Source of the DNA: Spirochaetaceae bacterium | GTDB lineage: Bacteria > Spirochaetota > Spirochaetia > Treponematales > Treponemataceae | Direction: 5' to 3' | DNA length: 64,000 bases | NCBI GenBank assembly: GCA_017622235.1 | Contig: JAGARN010000010.1 | Location: forward strand, 124,001 to 188,000 | Shown here: positions 44,716-52,042 of the stretch, in pieces | How the letters are laid out: each line of letters begins with the position of its first letter | How positions within the stretch are numbered: the first letter of the stretch is position 1 | Translations under genes and position numbers: made by a program | Notes under the pieces: model-generated | Database searches by the model: none | The model's input: the letters and a program-made list of their open reading frames with translations, nothing else | What the model was told of the DNA's origin: nothing

Positions 44716-44747
44716 AAAAACTGCCAAAAATGTTGCCAGTTTTTATT
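44716..44747 (+). terminator. Rho-independent terminator of the bat operon
   Basis: AAAAACTG (44716-44723) pairs with CAGTTTTT (44737-44744), with further C-G/A-T pairs across one mismatch, followed by TTATTT. It lies 17 nt after the BatD-like stop. A strong orphan ribosome-binding site (AAGGAGGT, 44703-44710) precedes it. Confidence 0.75.
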
Positions 44748-44767
44748 TCTGTTATATGGGGAAGAAA

Positions 44768-45355
44768 ATGGATTTTGGCGAAGTTCTTTCGCAGTGGGAA
44801 GAAATACAAGTTAAGAATGCTAAGTTGCAAAAAAAAACTGAAAACAAGCCGAGACCTAGGCTACCAAATGCCCCCTCTGCAGAAGACCAGATTTCTAAAG
44901 CAACAGCTATTCCAAAAGCTGACACAGAAGACTGTCCTGATCAACAGAATCAGCAGCCTAAAGCCAATCCCATGGATGTGTGGCTAAGGCGTTATGGTGT
45001 TGTGGACAAAGATACTGTAGCCGAAAAACATAGGCAACAAGTACAAAACACTGATAAAGAATATCTAAAGAAATTACCTGTTGGTGCTAAGATAGATTTA
45101 CACGGTTTAACTAGAGATGAAGCTTGGACAAAATTGGATGAATTTATTACAGATTGTTGTCGTCGTAGATTGCGTAAAATTCTTATTGTTCATGGTAAAG
45201 GTAATCATACAACAGGGCTTGTTGGAGACTGCGTGCTTGCGTCTATGGTTCGTACCTTTATAGAACGAGATGACCGATTAGGAATGTCTGGGCATCCTGA
45301 TAAAAAAATGGGTGGAAATGGTGCAACATGGGTAATAATAAAAAAAACGAACTAA
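44768..45355 (+). CDS. Smr-domain protein (MutS2-like C-terminal nuclease domain)
   Basis: 195 residues from ATG 44768, chosen because GGGGAAG is just upstream; ATG 44756 is in frame. The N-terminal ~100 residues are polar and Lys/Gln/Pro-rich. The Smr domain (about 110-195) contains KIDLHGLTRDEAWTKLDEFI, LRKILIVHGKGNHTTG and a late GGNGATWVII, the DLHG and HGKG motifs of this nicking endonuclease family. Stand-alone Smr proteins occur widely; the role (recombination or RNA cleavage) is not fixed. Confidence 0.9.
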   Translation: MDFGEVLSQWEEIQVKNAKLQKKTENKPRPRLPNAPSAEDQISKATAIPKADTEDCPDQQNQQPKANPMDVWLRRYGVVDKDTVAEKHRQQVQNTDKEYLKKLPVGAKIDLHGLTRDEAWTKLDEFITDCCRRRLRKILIVHGKGNHTTGLVGDCVLASMVRTFIERDDRLGMSGHPDKKMGGNGATWVIIKKTN

Positions 45356-45408
45356 AAAACTTGTAACAATATGGGGATTTTATTATTTTTATTAAGTGAG
45401 GTTAAAGA

Positions 45409-45975
45409 ATGGATGACTTATATGCAGATCTTGGTGTTTCTAAGACTGCAACTGCTGAAGAGATAAAAAAAGCTTATCGAGATGCCGCTTTTAAATATCA
45501 CCCAGACAGAAATCCGGGGGATTCTACTGCAGAAGAAAAATTTAAGAAAATTAATGCAGCTTATGCAGTTTTGAGCGATCCAGTTCAGAGAAGTCAATAC
45601 GATCGTTACGGTTCTACCGGTTCACAAAGTTATAGCACAGGTCAGCAATACTCACAGCAAAGCTATGATCCATTCTGGGATATGTTTGGAGGAAGTGGTA
45701 GTTCATACGATTCAAATCGTAGGTATACCTATACGTGGACATCGGGGCAAAAAGAAGAGTACCAACCAACACGTGGGGAGTCTTTTTCCATGCTTCTGAA
45801 AAACGGATTAACCTTAGTGCTTGGGTTATTCTTTTTCAGATATTCGTTTTTAATATTCTTTCCTATTGGTCCGATTTTAGCCATTGCCACAATTACAAGT
45901 GGCGTTAGTGGCGTCCTGCGGTCTATCAAATATCTGTTTAAGCCAAAATCAAAAACAGGAGGTAACACAGAGTAG
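45409..45975 (+). CDS. DnaJ-like J-domain membrane protein
   Basis: 188 residues. A canonical J domain occupies 1-66 with the catalytic HPD in KYHPDRNPG and QYDRYGS at the end. A Gln/Ser/Tyr-rich linker (about 70-115) follows, and the C-terminus has one or two hydrophobic segments (about 130-165) ending in Lys-rich PKSKTGG. It lacks the zinc-finger and substrate domains of DnaJ, so it should recruit DnaK to a membrane site. AGTGAGG is upstream of ATG 45409. Confidence 0.92.
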   Translation: MDDLYADLGVSKTATAEEIKKAYRDAAFKYHPDRNPGDSTAEEKFKKINAAYAVLSDPVQRSQYDRYGSTGSQSYSTGQQYSQQSYDPFWDMFGGSGSSYDSNRRYTYTWTSGQKEEYQPTRGESFSMLLKNGLTLVLGLFFFRYSFLIFFPIGPILAIATITSGVSGVLRSIKYLFKPKSKTGGNTE

Positions 45976-46001
45976 CACGCAGGAAGCTTTTAACTTAGGG
46001 G

Positions 46002-46220
46002 CTAGCGTTCTCGGAAAATAATGCGACCTCTGTTTAGGTCATAGGGAGACAGTGCAACTTTTACGCTGTCTCCGGGAACGATTCTGATGTAATGTTTACG
46101 CATTTTGCCTGAAAGATGCGCAAGAATAATGTGTTTGTTTTGTAATTCAACACGAAACATTGTGTTGGGTAGAGCCTCTCGGACAATTCCTTCGACTTCT
46201 ATTGCTTCCTCTTTTGCCAC
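46002..46220 (-). CDS. infA: Translation initiation factor IF-1
   Basis: 72 residues from GTG 46220, the exact family length; GGAGG lies 4 nt upstream. The OB-fold sequence [27 protein letters not shown], then [36 protein letters not shown], matches IF-1 throughout. The open frame extends further upstream to ATG 46280 but that part is not IF-1. In a genome that seems to use leaderless mRNAs, initiation factors are of special interest. Stands alone on the minus strand. Confidence 0.97.
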   Translation of the reverse strand: MAKEEAIEVEGIVREALPNTMFRVELQNKHIILAHLSGKMRKHYIRIVPGDSVKVALSPYDLNRGRIIFRER

Positions 46221-46265
46221 AATTCCTCCATAAAATGAAAATGTGAAAATGTACAAAAATTTAAG

Positions 46266-46294
46266 TTGTAATTTTCCCATTTCGTTCGTATAAT
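46266..46294 (+). promoter_or_regulatory. Promoter of the dksA-like gene
   Basis: TTGTAA (46266-46271), 17-nt spacer, TATAAT (46289-46294). The predicted start near 46301 gives a ~38-nt leader with GGAGA before ATG 46339, so this gene is conventionally led. Confidence 0.65.
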
Positions 46295-46338
46295 TTTATG
46301 GGTAATTCAATTCATTGTCAACATAGGAGATTAATGTT

Positions 46339-46695
46339 ATGGAAAAAGATTTTATTCAAAGTATGAAAGAAAAAATGTTAGAAGAAAAAAAAGATATAAT
46401 AAATTCGCTTGTTGCAAATGATGACGATTCAAGAAAGATTCTTTCGGGAAGTTCCGCAAGGGATTCTATTGACGAAGCTTCTGATGCCGTGGATTTAAAT
46501 ATGCTGCAATACCTAGGCGAGAAAGACATGAATCGCTTAAATCTTATTAATGCAGCACTTACAAGAATTGAACTTGGTAAGTATGGGCTTTGTATGAAAT
46601 GTGGAAAACAAATTCCAGAAGCAAGACTTGAATATATTCCCTATGCAGTACTTTGTGTGGATTGTAAATCCGCAGATGAGCGAAGAAACCGTTAG
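46339..46695 (+). CDS. DksA/TraR-family zinc-finger protein
   Basis: 118 residues. N-terminal coiled-coil helices (about 1-75, with ARDSIDEASDAVDLNML) and a C-terminal zinc finger: CMKCGKQIPEARLEYIPYAVLCVDC, a C-x2-C...C-x2-C site. DksA-type proteins bind RNA polymerase and work with (p)ppGpp, for which a synthetase is encoded at 33967. The acidic tip residues of the coiled coil are not clearly conserved, so direct DksA function is not certain. GGAGA precedes ATG 46339. Its stop overlaps the end of the convergent PHP gene by 4 nt. Confidence 0.9.
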   Translation: MEKDFIQSMKEKMLEEKKDIINSLVANDDDSRKILSGSSARDSIDEASDAVDLNMLQYLGEKDMNRLNLINAALTRIELGKYGLCMKCGKQIPEARLEYIPYAVLCVDCKSADERRNR

Positions 46696-47537
46696 AGTGG
46701 TACTGGTTGCCACAGAAGACCTTTGTTTGTAGTTTTAAGGCAAAGCGTTTCTTTGTAGCCGGCTGATACTGCACATTTTTTTGCAAAATCAAATGCATAA
46801 TCCAAGTCATTTGCACTGTGGGCATCTGAGTTTATTGTAATCGGTACATTGTAGCGATGTAGTATTTGCAAAAAAGTTGCAGACGGATATACGTCATTTA
46901 TTACTTTTCTAGCGATGCCTCCTGTGTTTATTTCTGCAATAATTCCTTTTTTTGACAGCTCTTTAGCAGTGGCTTCAAGTTCTCTTTTGTACCAGCTTTC
47001 TTTTTCATCAAAAAAATGTAATTCGCTGTTGCGTTTTCGTATTACGTCTGCGTGGCCAATTATATCAAAGTCTCCACATTGTATCATTTCTCGTTGTAGA
47101 GCAAAGTATTTTTGTACAAGTTTTTTCCCATTTCCTTTGAACAAAGTATTTAATCCATAGGCAACTTCTTCAGTTGACCCATCTACAGTGAACCAACCCT
47201 GTTTTGTGGAAACATAATGAGTTGAGCCAATTAAGTAATCCAAATTCATGGTTTTGTAGTTTTCTTTGCGGGGTATTGTCAAAGGTGGCAAATAATCAGA
47301 TTCTAAACCACACAAAATTTCAATTTGGGATTTGTATTTTTTTTGCAAAAAACTTATTTCTTCTCTGTATGTGTTAAATTGTTGGGGTGGCATATGCCAA
47401 TCTGTACCAAATGGAAAAAGACTGTGACTAGAAAAACCTAAAACTGTAAAGCCTTTACTTATAGCAACTTGAACAATTTCTTCTGGAGTGTTACTTCCAT
47501 CACAATAAGTTGAATGGGTGTGATAGTTTGTTTTCAT
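46692..47537 (-). CDS. PHP-family phosphoesterase (histidinol-phosphatase-like)
   Basis: 281 residues. Metal-binding motifs of the PHP fold: NYHTHSTYCDGS (H-x-H), SHSLFPF, GLESDYLP (Glu), IGHADV and INSDAHSANDLDYAF. This fits a HisK-type histidinol-phosphate phosphatase, but no other his genes are near, so another phosphoester is possible. Start 47537; an ATG at 47561 lies inside the preceding gene. The GGAGG at the end of the hybrid kinase gene is a little far (about 15 nt), so translational coupling is likely. Confidence 0.88.
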   Translation of the reverse strand: MKTNYHTHSTYCDGSNTPEEIVQVAISKGFTVLGFSSHSLFPFGTDWHMPPQQFNTYREEISFLQKKYKSQIEILCGLESDYLPPLTIPRKENYKTMNLDYLIGSTHYVSTKQGWFTVDGSTEEVAYGLNTLFKGNGKKLVQKYFALQREMIQCGDFDIIGHADVIRKRNSELHFFDEKESWYKRELEATAKELSKKGIIAEINTGGIARKVINDVYPSATFLQILHRYNVPITINSDAHSANDLDYAFDFAKKCAVSAGYKETLCLKTTNKGLLWQPVPL

Positions 47538-47539
47538 AA

Positions 47540-49144
47540 CTAATTTTTTTTCCTCCACCATTTTTCAATAAGTTCTAAAAGTTGCTGTTTTTTAAAAGGT
47601 TTAATTAACATATCGTTCATGTTGTTTCGTCTATACTCTTCTTTTAGCTCCGTATCAGAATTTGCTGAACAAGCTATTATTATGCCTTTATAACCAAATT
47701 CTCGAATCTTTTTTGCTGCCTTTGTTCCGTTTATGTCTGGCATTTGAATATCCATGAATACAATGTCTATTTCGGGGTTGGATTGTACAACTTGAATCGC
47801 TTCTGTTCCACAACTTGCTGTAATTACTTTGCAACCAAAACCACTTAAAAAAGTAGACATTATCTTTAGGTTTACGGGATGGTCGTCAACTGCTAACACA
47901 AAGCAACCAGTACAAGGTTTTAATTCTGTAGTAACAGAAATCTTTTCTGTCTCGGTGGTATTAATTTGCTCAGCCGGGACAGCTATTTCTGTTGTTAGAG
48001 TTTCTGAACTTTCTTCCGCAGCAGGTAAATCAAAAGGTGTTTCAATAGCATCTTTTAGTAGTGAATATAATTTATTTTGCTTAATAGGTTTATACAAATA
48101 TCCATTAAACCATGAAAGCATTTTCATTTTCGCTTCGCCACCTAGCTGCCCCTCTGGTATCATTAAATATAGCTTTGCTCCATTGATTTGTTTGTTGCTG
48201 CTTATCTCTGAAGCTAATCGCCATCCGTCCATTACGCTCATTGTCATATCTATGAAAACGATTGAAAATTCTCGACCTTCAGTCCAAGCTTGATTCATTT
48301 TTTTTAGTGCTTCGTTACCAGAAGAAGCTACTTCGCCATTGTTTATGTTTAACCGTTGAAGTTTTAAAAGCATATTTTGTTGAATAAATGGGCTGTCATC
48401 TACAATTAAAACTCTATGTTCCTTTGGTAAATCAATTCTTTTTGCACTATGACTGTTTTTTACCACCTGTAGTGGTATCCTAAACCAAAATTCTGCACCA
48501 CCTTCAGGGCTATTTGTTACACCAATCTTTCCTCCCATAAACTTTATGAGTTTAACACAAATTGACAAACCTAACCCGGAACCACCATATTTTCTTACAG
48601 TGTTAGAGGATGCTTGTACGTATCTTTTAAAAATTTGCTTTTTCTTTTTTTTAGGTATGCCAATTCCGGTGTCTGAAACTTTGAATAAAAGAAAGCCTGA
48701 ATGTTGATAGTCAGGAGAGATTTTAATTACAACATGACCTTTGTTTGTGAATTTTACAGCATTTTTTACCATATTCAATAAAATTTGCAACATACGAACT
48801 GGGTCGCCATAAATCATTTCTGGTGTATCGACAGAAATTTCTGTTGCAAGTTCTAGACCTTTGTTATAAGCTTCTATGCTTACTAAATCCAAGCTTTGTT
48901 CAGCAATATTTTGTATATTGAAAGGAATATTTTCCAGTTTCAGTTTGCCGTTTTTTATTTTTTTGTAATCTAAGATATCACTTACCAAAGTGTAAATAAC
49001 GTCTGCACTAAAAGCAATTTGCCGAACATATTCTTGTTGCTCAGAATCCAGTGATGTTTCTTTAAGAAGCTCTGCTGTACCTAATACAGTTTGAATAGGA
49101 GTCCTAATTTCATGAAGAGTAGATGCGAGAGAATTAATATTCAT
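47540..49144 (-). CDS. Hybrid histidine kinase with two receiver domains and no sensor
   Basis: 534 residues. HisKA begins at the very N-terminus (phosphoacceptor His in LHEIRTPIQTVLG, about residue 11), followed by HATPase_c with NMVKNAVKF, DTGIGIP and GGSGLGLSI (about 110-230). The first receiver (about 245-370) has VLIVDDSPF and Asp in VFIDMTMSVMDGW; the second (about 415-530) has VLAVDDHPVN and VFMDIQMPDINGT. There is no transmembrane or PAS input domain, so the signal probably comes through the upstream pseudo-receiver protein, 3 nt away. The kinase is cytoplasmic. Confidence 0.94.
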   Translation of the reverse strand: MNINSLASTLHEIRTPIQTVLGTAELLKETSLDSEQQEYVRQIAFSADVIYTLVSDILDYKKIKNGKLKLENIPFNIQNIAEQSLDLVSIEAYNKGLELATEISVDTPEMIYGDPVRMLQILLNMVKNAVKFTNKGHVVIKISPDYQHSGFLLFKVSDTGIGIPKKKKKQIFKRYVQASSNTVRKYGGSGLGLSICVKLIKFMGGKIGVTNSPEGGAEFWFRIPLQVVKNSHSAKRIDLPKEHRVLIVDDSPFIQQNMLLKLQRLNINNGEVASSGNEALKKMNQAWTEGREFSIVFIDMTMSVMDGWRLASEISSNKQINGAKLYLMIPEGQLGGEAKMKMLSWFNGYLYKPIKQNKLYSLLKDAIETPFDLPAAEESSETLTTEIAVPAEQINTTETEKISVTTELKPCTGCFVLAVDDHPVNLKIMSTFLSGFGCKVITASCGTEAIQVVQSNPEIDIVFMDIQMPDINGTKAAKKIREFGYKGIIIACSANSDTELKEEYRRNNMNDMLIKPFKKQQLLELIEKWWRKKN

Positions 49145-49147
49145 GAG

Positions 49148-50035
49148 CTAATAATCTTTTCGCACCGTTTTTATTGCCATGCGTCTGTCGTCTTCATCGC
49201 TTGCAAACCTTAAATCCACGATACATGGAGAACGCTCTTCTTTTTTTGCAAGAATGCTTTCCGAAATTAAATCACTTATTTCGCTAGCACCAGAACTATC
49301 AGCAAGAAAATTAAGTATGGGAATAATACTTGTTTCTACTTGAATACCGTTGTACTCTGAATGTCCATCTACCAATTCCTTAGTGAACGAGTCTTTTGTA
49401 AGAATTTTTATATCGTTTTTCTGTATATTAGGAGCTGTCACTATGCTATTTAACAAAAGTTCAAGATTGTAACCGTCTACAAAGCAAAGTGGCATTCCAG
49501 ACATAAGTAAAAGCAATTTTGGAGAAGTTATTTTGTTTATTGAAATCAAGTCTGCAAGTTTGTATTTGAGTAATGCAACCTTGTCTCTGTTTAGCCCTTG
49601 TGTAATTTCAATAAATATTAAGTTGCCGTTGATATGAGTTTCAAGAATACAGGGAGTTGTGTCTAACGAAAAACTTATTCTAAAGGATTTTGCTATTGTG
49701 TCAAAAAAAGCGTCAAAATGAAAAGGCTTGGTAAAATATCTTGTTACACCAAGATGCATTAAATCCATTAATGTATCAGAATTTACTTCTGGTCCTGTTA
49801 TTATGGTTGGAATACTAGCTGTATTTGGATTGCTATGCTTATTCTCCATGAATTCAACAATTCCGGTTAAATACTTGTCGGCATTAACAAGCACAAGGTT
49901 TGGTAATACTGAAAGCATTTTTGTAAAGGCATCACGATTCCCTTGTGCAAAATCAACAGTGATTTTTTCTGCCGTGAGTTTATTTTTTAAAAAATCACGG
50001 AACAAAGGCGGTGCATCAATCATTAAAATTTGCAT
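49148..50035 (-). CDS. Pseudo-receiver response-regulator-like protein with STAS-like C-terminus
   Basis: 295 residues. Residues 1-125 resemble a receiver domain (MQILMIDAPPLFRDFLKNKL at the start, and KPF in FTKPFHFDAFF), but the phosphoacceptor aspartate position is shifted: LVLVNADKY has N where D is expected. The acidic pocket is thus incomplete and phosphorylation is doubtful. From about 140 to 290 there is a mixed alpha/beta part (TQGLNRDKVALLKYKL, SPKLLLLMSGMPLCFVDGYNLELL) that recalls STAS-type domains. It probably signals to the hybrid kinase 3 nt downstream. Start 50035 is preferred over 50053 because of the promoter geometry. Confidence 0.75.
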   Translation of the reverse strand: MQILMIDAPPLFRDFLKNKLTAEKITVDFAQGNRDAFTKMLSVLPNLVLVNADKYLTGIVEFMENKHSNPNTASIPTIITGPEVNSDTLMDLMHLGVTRYFTKPFHFDAFFDTIAKSFRISFSLDTTPCILETHINGNLIFIEITQGLNRDKVALLKYKLADLISINKITSPKLLLLMSGMPLCFVDGYNLELLLNSIVTAPNIQKNDIKILTKDSFTKELVDGHSEYNGIQVETSIIPILNFLADSSGASEISDLISESILAKKEERSPCIVDLRFASDEDDRRMAIKTVRKDY

Positions 50036-50044
50036 AGCATATAC

Positions 50045-50073
50045 ATGATACAAATAATTAGGTATATTTACAA
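50045..50073 (-). promoter_or_regulatory. Promoter, predicted leaderless
   Basis: On the minus strand: TTGTAA (50073-50068), 17-nt spacer, TATCAT (50050-50045), then 9 nt to ATG 50035. It drives the pseudo-receiver/hybrid-kinase/PHP unit. Confidence 0.55.
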
Positions 50074-50134
50074 GAGAAAATTTAATTGTTGTAAAAAAAC
50101 TTACAGAATATTTTAAGTTTTTGAAGGAGTGTAG

Positions 50135-50740
50135 ATGAAAGCGTTTGTTTTTTTTGCGGAAGGATTTGAAGAAGTTGAAGCATTAACCCCAGTGGATTAT
50201 TTGCGTAGAGCAGGTGTAGAAGTTTTAATGATTTCTTGTGGTAGCAATTTGCAAGTTACTGGTTCGCACAGAATAAAGGTGGTTGCCGAAACACTCGCAA
50301 AGGATGTAGCCGAAAAACTTGTTGCTGGAACATTAGAATTACCAGATATGGTTGTTGTTCCAGGAGGGATGCCAGGAGCTGCCAATGTGGCTGAGTGTGT
50401 AGATGCCACACAACTTATAAAAGCAGTTTATGATGCAGGTGGAATAACTGCTGCTATTTGTGCGGCTCCTGTGGTTGTTTTTGCAAAGTTAGGGTTACTT
50501 ACTGGTAAGAACTACACATGCTACCCGGGAATGGAACAGCAAATGGAAAAATGGGCTGGTTCAAAATGGCAAAATCTTACGGCTAAATCAAAGTATACAG
50601 GGAAAAGATGTGTACAAGACGGTAACCTAGTTACAGCGGCAGGTCCTGGGGTAGCAGAAGAATTTACACTGGCTTTAGTTAAGCTTTTGGTAGGGAAAGA
50701 AGTTGCAACTAATCTTGCTATAAATGCAGTTATGCGGTGA
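50135..50740 (+). CDS. DJ-1/PfpI family protein (YajL/ThiJ-like)
   Basis: 201 residues. Flavodoxin-like fold with AEGFEEVEALTPVDYLRRAGVEVLMIS (conserved Glu), DMVVVPGGMPGA and the nucleophile elbow TAAICAAPVV with the reactive cysteine near residue 109. C-terminal VTAAGPGVAEEFTLALVKLL is typical of the YajL group. Such proteins protect proteins or DNA from carbonyl and oxidative damage. GAAGGAG precedes ATG 50135. A TGTAA/TTACA inverted repeat (about 50091-50106) lies in the short upstream region. Confidence 0.93.
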   Translation: MKAFVFFAEGFEEVEALTPVDYLRRAGVEVLMISCGSNLQVTGSHRIKVVAETLAKDVAEKLVAGTLELPDMVVVPGGMPGAANVAECVDATQLIKAVYDAGGITAAICAAPVVVFAKLGLLTGKNYTCYPGMEQQMEKWAGSKWQNLTAKSKYTGKRCVQDGNLVTAAGPGVAEEFTLALVKLLVGKEVATNLAINAVMR

Positions 50741-50741
50741 A

Positions 50742-51776
50742 TTAATTAAAAGGGTTGCAAATTGCACTTTGTATATTGCATAACGGTACATTCACAATAA
50801 GAGATGCTCCTTTTGAGGCTTGTTTTAGTGCTTGGCTGATTGTTTCTGTTGTTAATAGCGATTCACTTTTAATATTTCCAATGGAATGCAAAAAGAATGC
50901 AGCAAAGACATCTCCTGCTCCTGTGGGTTCCTTTTGTGGATTCATGTTTTCTGATGATTCTTGAAATAGTCGTTTGCCATTGATATAAGCACTACTACCT
51001 CCACAACCATGTGTTACAACGAAAATTCTTCCATCGTCCTTAGATAAAGCTGCTATATCAACTCCCGTAGATTCCATAATTTGTGCTTCTGCATCATTGG
51101 CAAAAATAATTACTGGTGGAATGTTTGATTTGTGTATGTGTTGCTTAGCGTTATTCAAAATAAAATTTGCTGTACTTCTTGCACCAAAAGATGTTCCGCA
51201 GCAAAGAGCCATGGCAGAATTTCGTTTAAAATACTGCTCTGCAATTATAGACGAGAACTCTGGTTTGTCTAAATCCATGCCTTCGACTATTATCCAATCT
51301 GATTGTTGTATAAGCTCTAAATCTAACTGGGATACTTTAATTTCTGGAGCAACACCAGGACAAGCTGCAACGACTTCGTAACCTCTAAATGTTTTTGCTA
51401 CAAGACAACGACCAGTTTTTCCAGAACAAAATGAAAGGTGTGGCGTAACTCCATATTTTTTTATTGTTGCTAAAAAAAAGTTTCCTTCTTCATCGACTAC
51501 CTTTTCTATCGTATGGTTGGAATTCTCCATATCTTCTATACCGATAGTTCCTACAAACGTAACATTATGACCTAGGTAAGCCATAGTTTTTGCCGTGTTG
51601 CATACTGAACCACCTGTTTCTTGCAAAAGATTTTCTGAAGAGTTTTTTTTAATTTGCTGTAATAGGAAATCAAAGTGGTTAGCACTTATATGTGGCGAAC
51701 CATTTTTACCGCAGGCTTCCATTTGTAAGGGAGTAAAATAATCAATAAAAGCACGCCCTGTAGCGTAGATTTTCAT
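50742..51776 (-). CDS. PfkB-family carbohydrate/nucleoside kinase
   Basis: 344 residues. PfkB signatures: ETGGSVCNTAKTMAYLGHNVTFVG (first glycine motif), the di-glycine region and the C-terminal EPTGAGDVFAAFFLHSIG anion hole with the catalytic Asp. It resembles the adenosine kinase/ribokinase-like group, but the lid and substrate are not certain. The preceding TATAAT is 6 nt from ATG 51776, so the message is probably leaderless. Overlaps none; the convergent DJ-1 gene ends 1 nt away. Confidence 0.88.
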   Translation of the reverse strand: MKIYATGRAFIDYFTPLQMEACGKNGSPHISANHFDFLLQQIKKNSSENLLQETGGSVCNTAKTMAYLGHNVTFVGTIGIEDMENSNHTIEKVVDEEGNFFLATIKKYGVTPHLSFCSGKTGRCLVAKTFRGYEVVAACPGVAPEIKVSQLDLELIQQSDWIIVEGMDLDKPEFSSIIAEQYFKRNSAMALCCGTSFGARSTANFILNNAKQHIHKSNIPPVIIFANDAEAQIMESTGVDIAALSKDDGRIFVVTHGCGGSSAYINGKRLFQESSENMNPQKEPTGAGDVFAAFFLHSIGNIKSESLLTTETISQALKQASKGASLIVNVPLCNIQSAICNPFN

Positions 51777-51782
51777 AGACCC

Positions 51783-51812
51783 ATTATAATATGCTTAGAA
51801 GCTTTTCGTAAA
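51783..51812 (-). promoter_or_regulatory. pfkB-type gene promoter, predicted leaderless
   Basis: On the minus strand: TTTACG (51812-51807), 18-nt spacer, TATAAT (51788-51783), then 6 nt to ATG 51776. No ribosome-binding site. Confidence 0.5.
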
Positions 51813-51826
51813 GTCTTTTCCCCCTA

Positions 51827-52036
51827 CTCCCGTGGGCGGCGTGTTTGCGGTAAAAGATAGAGTTTGTGCGAAATAAATACGGTTGCTTTCGGGGGAAATG
51901 CCAAGTCGCCACAAGAGCTAAAGCTCGAATGGGGCGATTGTCATTTTCCCCTACGCACCCTTTTTTTTACGCAAACCTGTAGCTTTCTCCCGTAACTTTG
52001 CTGGCGGCGTTGTTGCGTGAAAAACATGGGTTTGTA
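51827..52036. repeat. Pair of imperfect direct repeats 160 bp apart beside the integrase
   Basis: Copy 1 starts at 51827 and copy 2 at 51987. Both contain, in order, CTCCCGT, GCGGCGT, TTGCG, AAAA and GTTTGT; copy 2 has 8 extra bases after CTCCCGT. The region is richer in G/C than its surroundings. Copy 2 ends just beyond the integrase stop codon (52043). The 110 bp between the copies hold the nested hairpin described separately. The arrangement suggests a recombination target or a small mobile cassette. Confidence 0.6.
51843..51976. other. Nested long hairpin with bulged bases (recombination-site-like)
   Basis: The core is a 20-bp imperfect stem: GGGGGAAATGCCAAGTCGCC (51891-51910) pairs with the stretch 51932-51951, with one C-T mismatch, one G-T pair and one extrahelical G. 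At the tip GAGC (51915-51918) and GCTC pair. Further out GTGCG (51866-51870) pairs with CGCAC (51954-51958), and GTTTGCG-G-TAAAA (51843-51855) with TTTTACGCAAAC (51965-51976), with one bulged G. Extrahelical bases in a folded single strand are a feature of attC-type sites, but the usual RYYYAAC/GTTRRRY core sites were not found. A structured RNA is the alternative. Confidence 0.55.
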
Positions 52037-52042
52037 TAAAAA

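Noticed and set aside
44730..44987. 85-codon open frame starting in the bat terminator
   Set aside because: It lies on the terminator hairpin and out of frame with the Smr gene; it is a shadow frame.
51843..51976. Canonical integron attC site
   Set aside because: No RYYYAAC/GTTRRRY pair could be found at the expected places; kept only as attC-like.
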